From JBOGHU01 sp050742255 (lineage in GTDB: Bacteria; Actinomycetota; Acidimicrobiia; Acidimicrobiales; CADCSY01), in NCBI GenBank assembly GCA_050742255.1, contig JBOGHU010000033.1, positions 1-39,918 of the forward strand: a stretch of 39,918 nt of DNA. Reading direction: 5' to 3'. The position numbers were made by a program, and so were the translations under genes. Positions within the stretch are counted from its first letter, which is position 1, and each line of letters begins with the position of its first letter. This document shows, in pieces, positions 38,701 to 39,918 of this stretch. The notes beneath the pieces were generated by a model. That model had not been told where the DNA came from. It saw nothing but the letters and a program-made list of their open reading frames with translations, and did no database searches.

Positions 38701-39363
38701 TCAGGCGGTGTCGCCGAGCTTCTGGCGGCGCTCCAGCTCGGCCTCGGTGGACTCCTCGAGGGCGAACGACCCGACGTCGATCTCTCCGGCCCGTTCGTAG
38801 GTCGCCATCACCACGCCGGTGCTGGACGTCTTGACATCCAACGCCTTGAGCCCGGCTGGGATGGTGCCCTCGCCGAACAGGCGCTTGCCCGAGCCGAGCA
38901 GCACGGGGAAGGTCCACATCCTGAACTCGTCGACCAGGTCGTGCTCCAGCAGCGTCTGGATGAGGTTCCAGCTGCCGTGCACCTGGATCTCCGGGCCGTC
39001 CTGGTTCTTGAGGTTGGTGACGTAGTCGCTGACGTCGCCTTCGATGAGGGTTGAGTTGTTCCACTCCACCTTGTCGAGGGTGGTCGAGGCCACGTGCTTG
39101 GGGATGCTGTTCAGGTGGCCGGCCGCCGGGTCGTCGGTGACGTGGGGCCAGTGGGCTGCGAAGACCTCGTAGGTCTTGCGACCCAGCAGCAGCTCGGCGG
39201 GACGGCTCATCGACTCGTCCATCACCTGCCCCATGACCTCGTCCCAGTAGTTGACCGACCAGCCGCCGAGGGTGAACCCGCCGGTCGGGTCCTCCTCAGG
39301 GCCACCGGGCGCCTGCATGACCCCGTCCAGGGACAGGAACGTGTTCACAACGAGCCTCCTCAT
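38701..39363 (-). CDS. RibD C-terminal/dihydrofolate reductase-like protein
   Basis: 220 residues from ATG 39363. RLVVNTFLSLDGVMQAPGGP opens the fold typical of actinobacterial 'dihydrofolate reductase family' proteins; LLLGRKTYEVFAAHWP, IQVHGSWNLIQTLLEHDLVD and FPVLLGSGKRLFGEG follow. These bind NADPH; physiological substrate is usually unknown. Part of the island-like end of the window. Confidence 0.9.
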   Translation of the reverse strand: MRRLVVNTFLSLDGVMQAPGGPEEDPTGGFTLGGWSVNYWDEVMGQVMDESMSRPAELLLGRKTYEVFAAHWPHVTDDPAAGHLNSIPKHVASTTLDKVEWNNSTLIEGDVSDYVTNLKNQDGPEIQVHGSWNLIQTLLEHDLVDEFRMWTFPVLLGSGKRLFGEGTIPAGLKALDVKTSSTGVVMATYERAGEIDVGSFALEESTEAELERRQKLGDTA

Positions 39364-39589
39364 GGCGTGTCCTTTCGTTGCTGTTCGTACTTGCCGGGAT
39401 AAGACGCAGCCGAGCCGGCAAACTCATCGGCCGTGCAAGCCGGAGGGAGAAGCTGGGCGGCCATCGGTCAGCGCTGTGCTGCCTCTGACGGGAGGGTTGG
39501 CGTCCTGGCCGGGTTAGGCGGCGACGATGCGGCGCACGGCTTCGACGGCGGCAGCGCGGCAGCGCGGCGGCGCTGGAGGGCGGTGGCGG

Positions 39590-39918
39590 GATCGTGCGGG
39601 CATCGCCTGGACCCCGGTCTGGATCACCGGAGCGGCCGGCATCGCCCCCAGCCAGCAGGGCGCAGCCTCCGGTGTGGTCGCGACCGGGCGCCAACTCGGC
39701 ATCGTGCTCGGCATCGCTACTCTCGTGGCCGGCACCAGCTTCAGCCCCGAAGGAGCCGGCAGCCCCCCCGGCCAGCACCAACTTGCCGGCGACCTGTCAG
39801 ACCGCATTGGCCGCAGCTGCCGGCGGCATGGCACTCACCGTCCTGATGGCCATCGTGTCAACAACGGTCGACTTCCCCATGCGTCTGGGACACCGGGATC
39901 TTGATAGCAGCCGACCTG
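39590..39918 (+). pseudogene. Remnant of an MFS (DHA2-type) transporter, 5' truncated and frameshifted
   Basis: GAASGVVATGRQLGIVLGIA (about 39674-39727) matches the end-region helix of drug:H+ antiporter-2 transporters. After a seven-C run at 39763-39769 the membrane-like reading moves to the next frame, continuing AAAAGGMALTVLMAIVSTTV to the window edge. No start or earlier helices are found; 39364-39589 shows no gene. A sequencing error at the C-run could explain the shift but not the missing 5' part. Confidence 0.6.

Noticed and set aside
39433..39846. Additional gene near the window end
   Set aside because: Arg-rich product without codon bias; overlaps the MFS remnant in another frame.

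Overview
The window is a very G+C-rich bacterial segment with dense, often overlapping genes (ATGA, GTGA and TGATG junctions), many GTG starts and TAnnnT-type -10 boxes. Together with the gene families present (red-type RuBisCO, group 1h-like [NiFe] hydrogenase, B-box zinc-ribbon membrane proteins, a tRNA without encoded CCA) this points to a member of the Actinomycetota, possibly an uncultured soil or aquatic lineage such as Acidimicrobiia. The phylum is inferred from family resemblance; the class is a guess.

Layout. 1-4424 (minus strand): a truncated zinc-ribbon membrane protein, an FtsH-like AAA+ protease, a zinc-ribbon/kelch membrane protein and a CooC-like nickel-type ATPase. 4641-7225 (plus): five very small single-pass membrane proteins in a row, an unknown soluble protein and a membrane-anchored PsbP/DUF1795-like protein. 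7235-10405 (minus): cbbL-cbbS-cbbX plus a coupled 70-residue ORF. 10616-14471 (plus, divergent from cbbL): class I fructose-bisphosphate aldolase, rpe, glpX and prk. Red-type RuBisCO, its activase and much of the Calvin-Benson-Bassham cycle are therefore contiguous. 14706-16647: three single-pass membrane proteins built of Ile-Asn-x-Thr-Ala-like heptads. 16973-25176: hydrogenase small and large subunits, a degenerate HybD-like protein, a NifU-like protein, an unknown protein, the maturation protease, a TPR protein, another unknown and a biotin-ligase-like protein. 25397-33209: two regulators, a second CooC-like ATPase, hypC, a SIS/HypC-like fusion, a GmhA-like SIS protein, hypD, hypE and hypF. 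33287-37480: housekeeping or unknown genes (cupin, ABC1 kinase, flavin disulfide reductase family, Nfu N-domain, anti-sigma-type ATPase).

The last 2.4 kb after a tRNA-Val(GAC) look different: lower G+C, a VapBC-type toxin-antitoxin pair bracketed by a perfect 17-bp inverted repeat, a RibD/DHFR-like gene and a frameshifted MFS transporter remnant. This resembles a small tRNA-associated island.

Taken together, the central 26 kb reads as a lithoautotrophy island. H2 oxidised by the hydrogenase could supply electrons for CO2 fixation by RuBisCO and the adjacent CBB enzymes, the arrangement expected for hydrogen-driven (possibly atmospheric) chemosynthesis. The least explained parts are the heptad-repeat membrane trio, the five small membrane proteins, several accessory proteins that look like re-purposed enzyme folds, and a recurring habit of two- or three-copy 13-19 bp tandem repeats in intergenic leaders.
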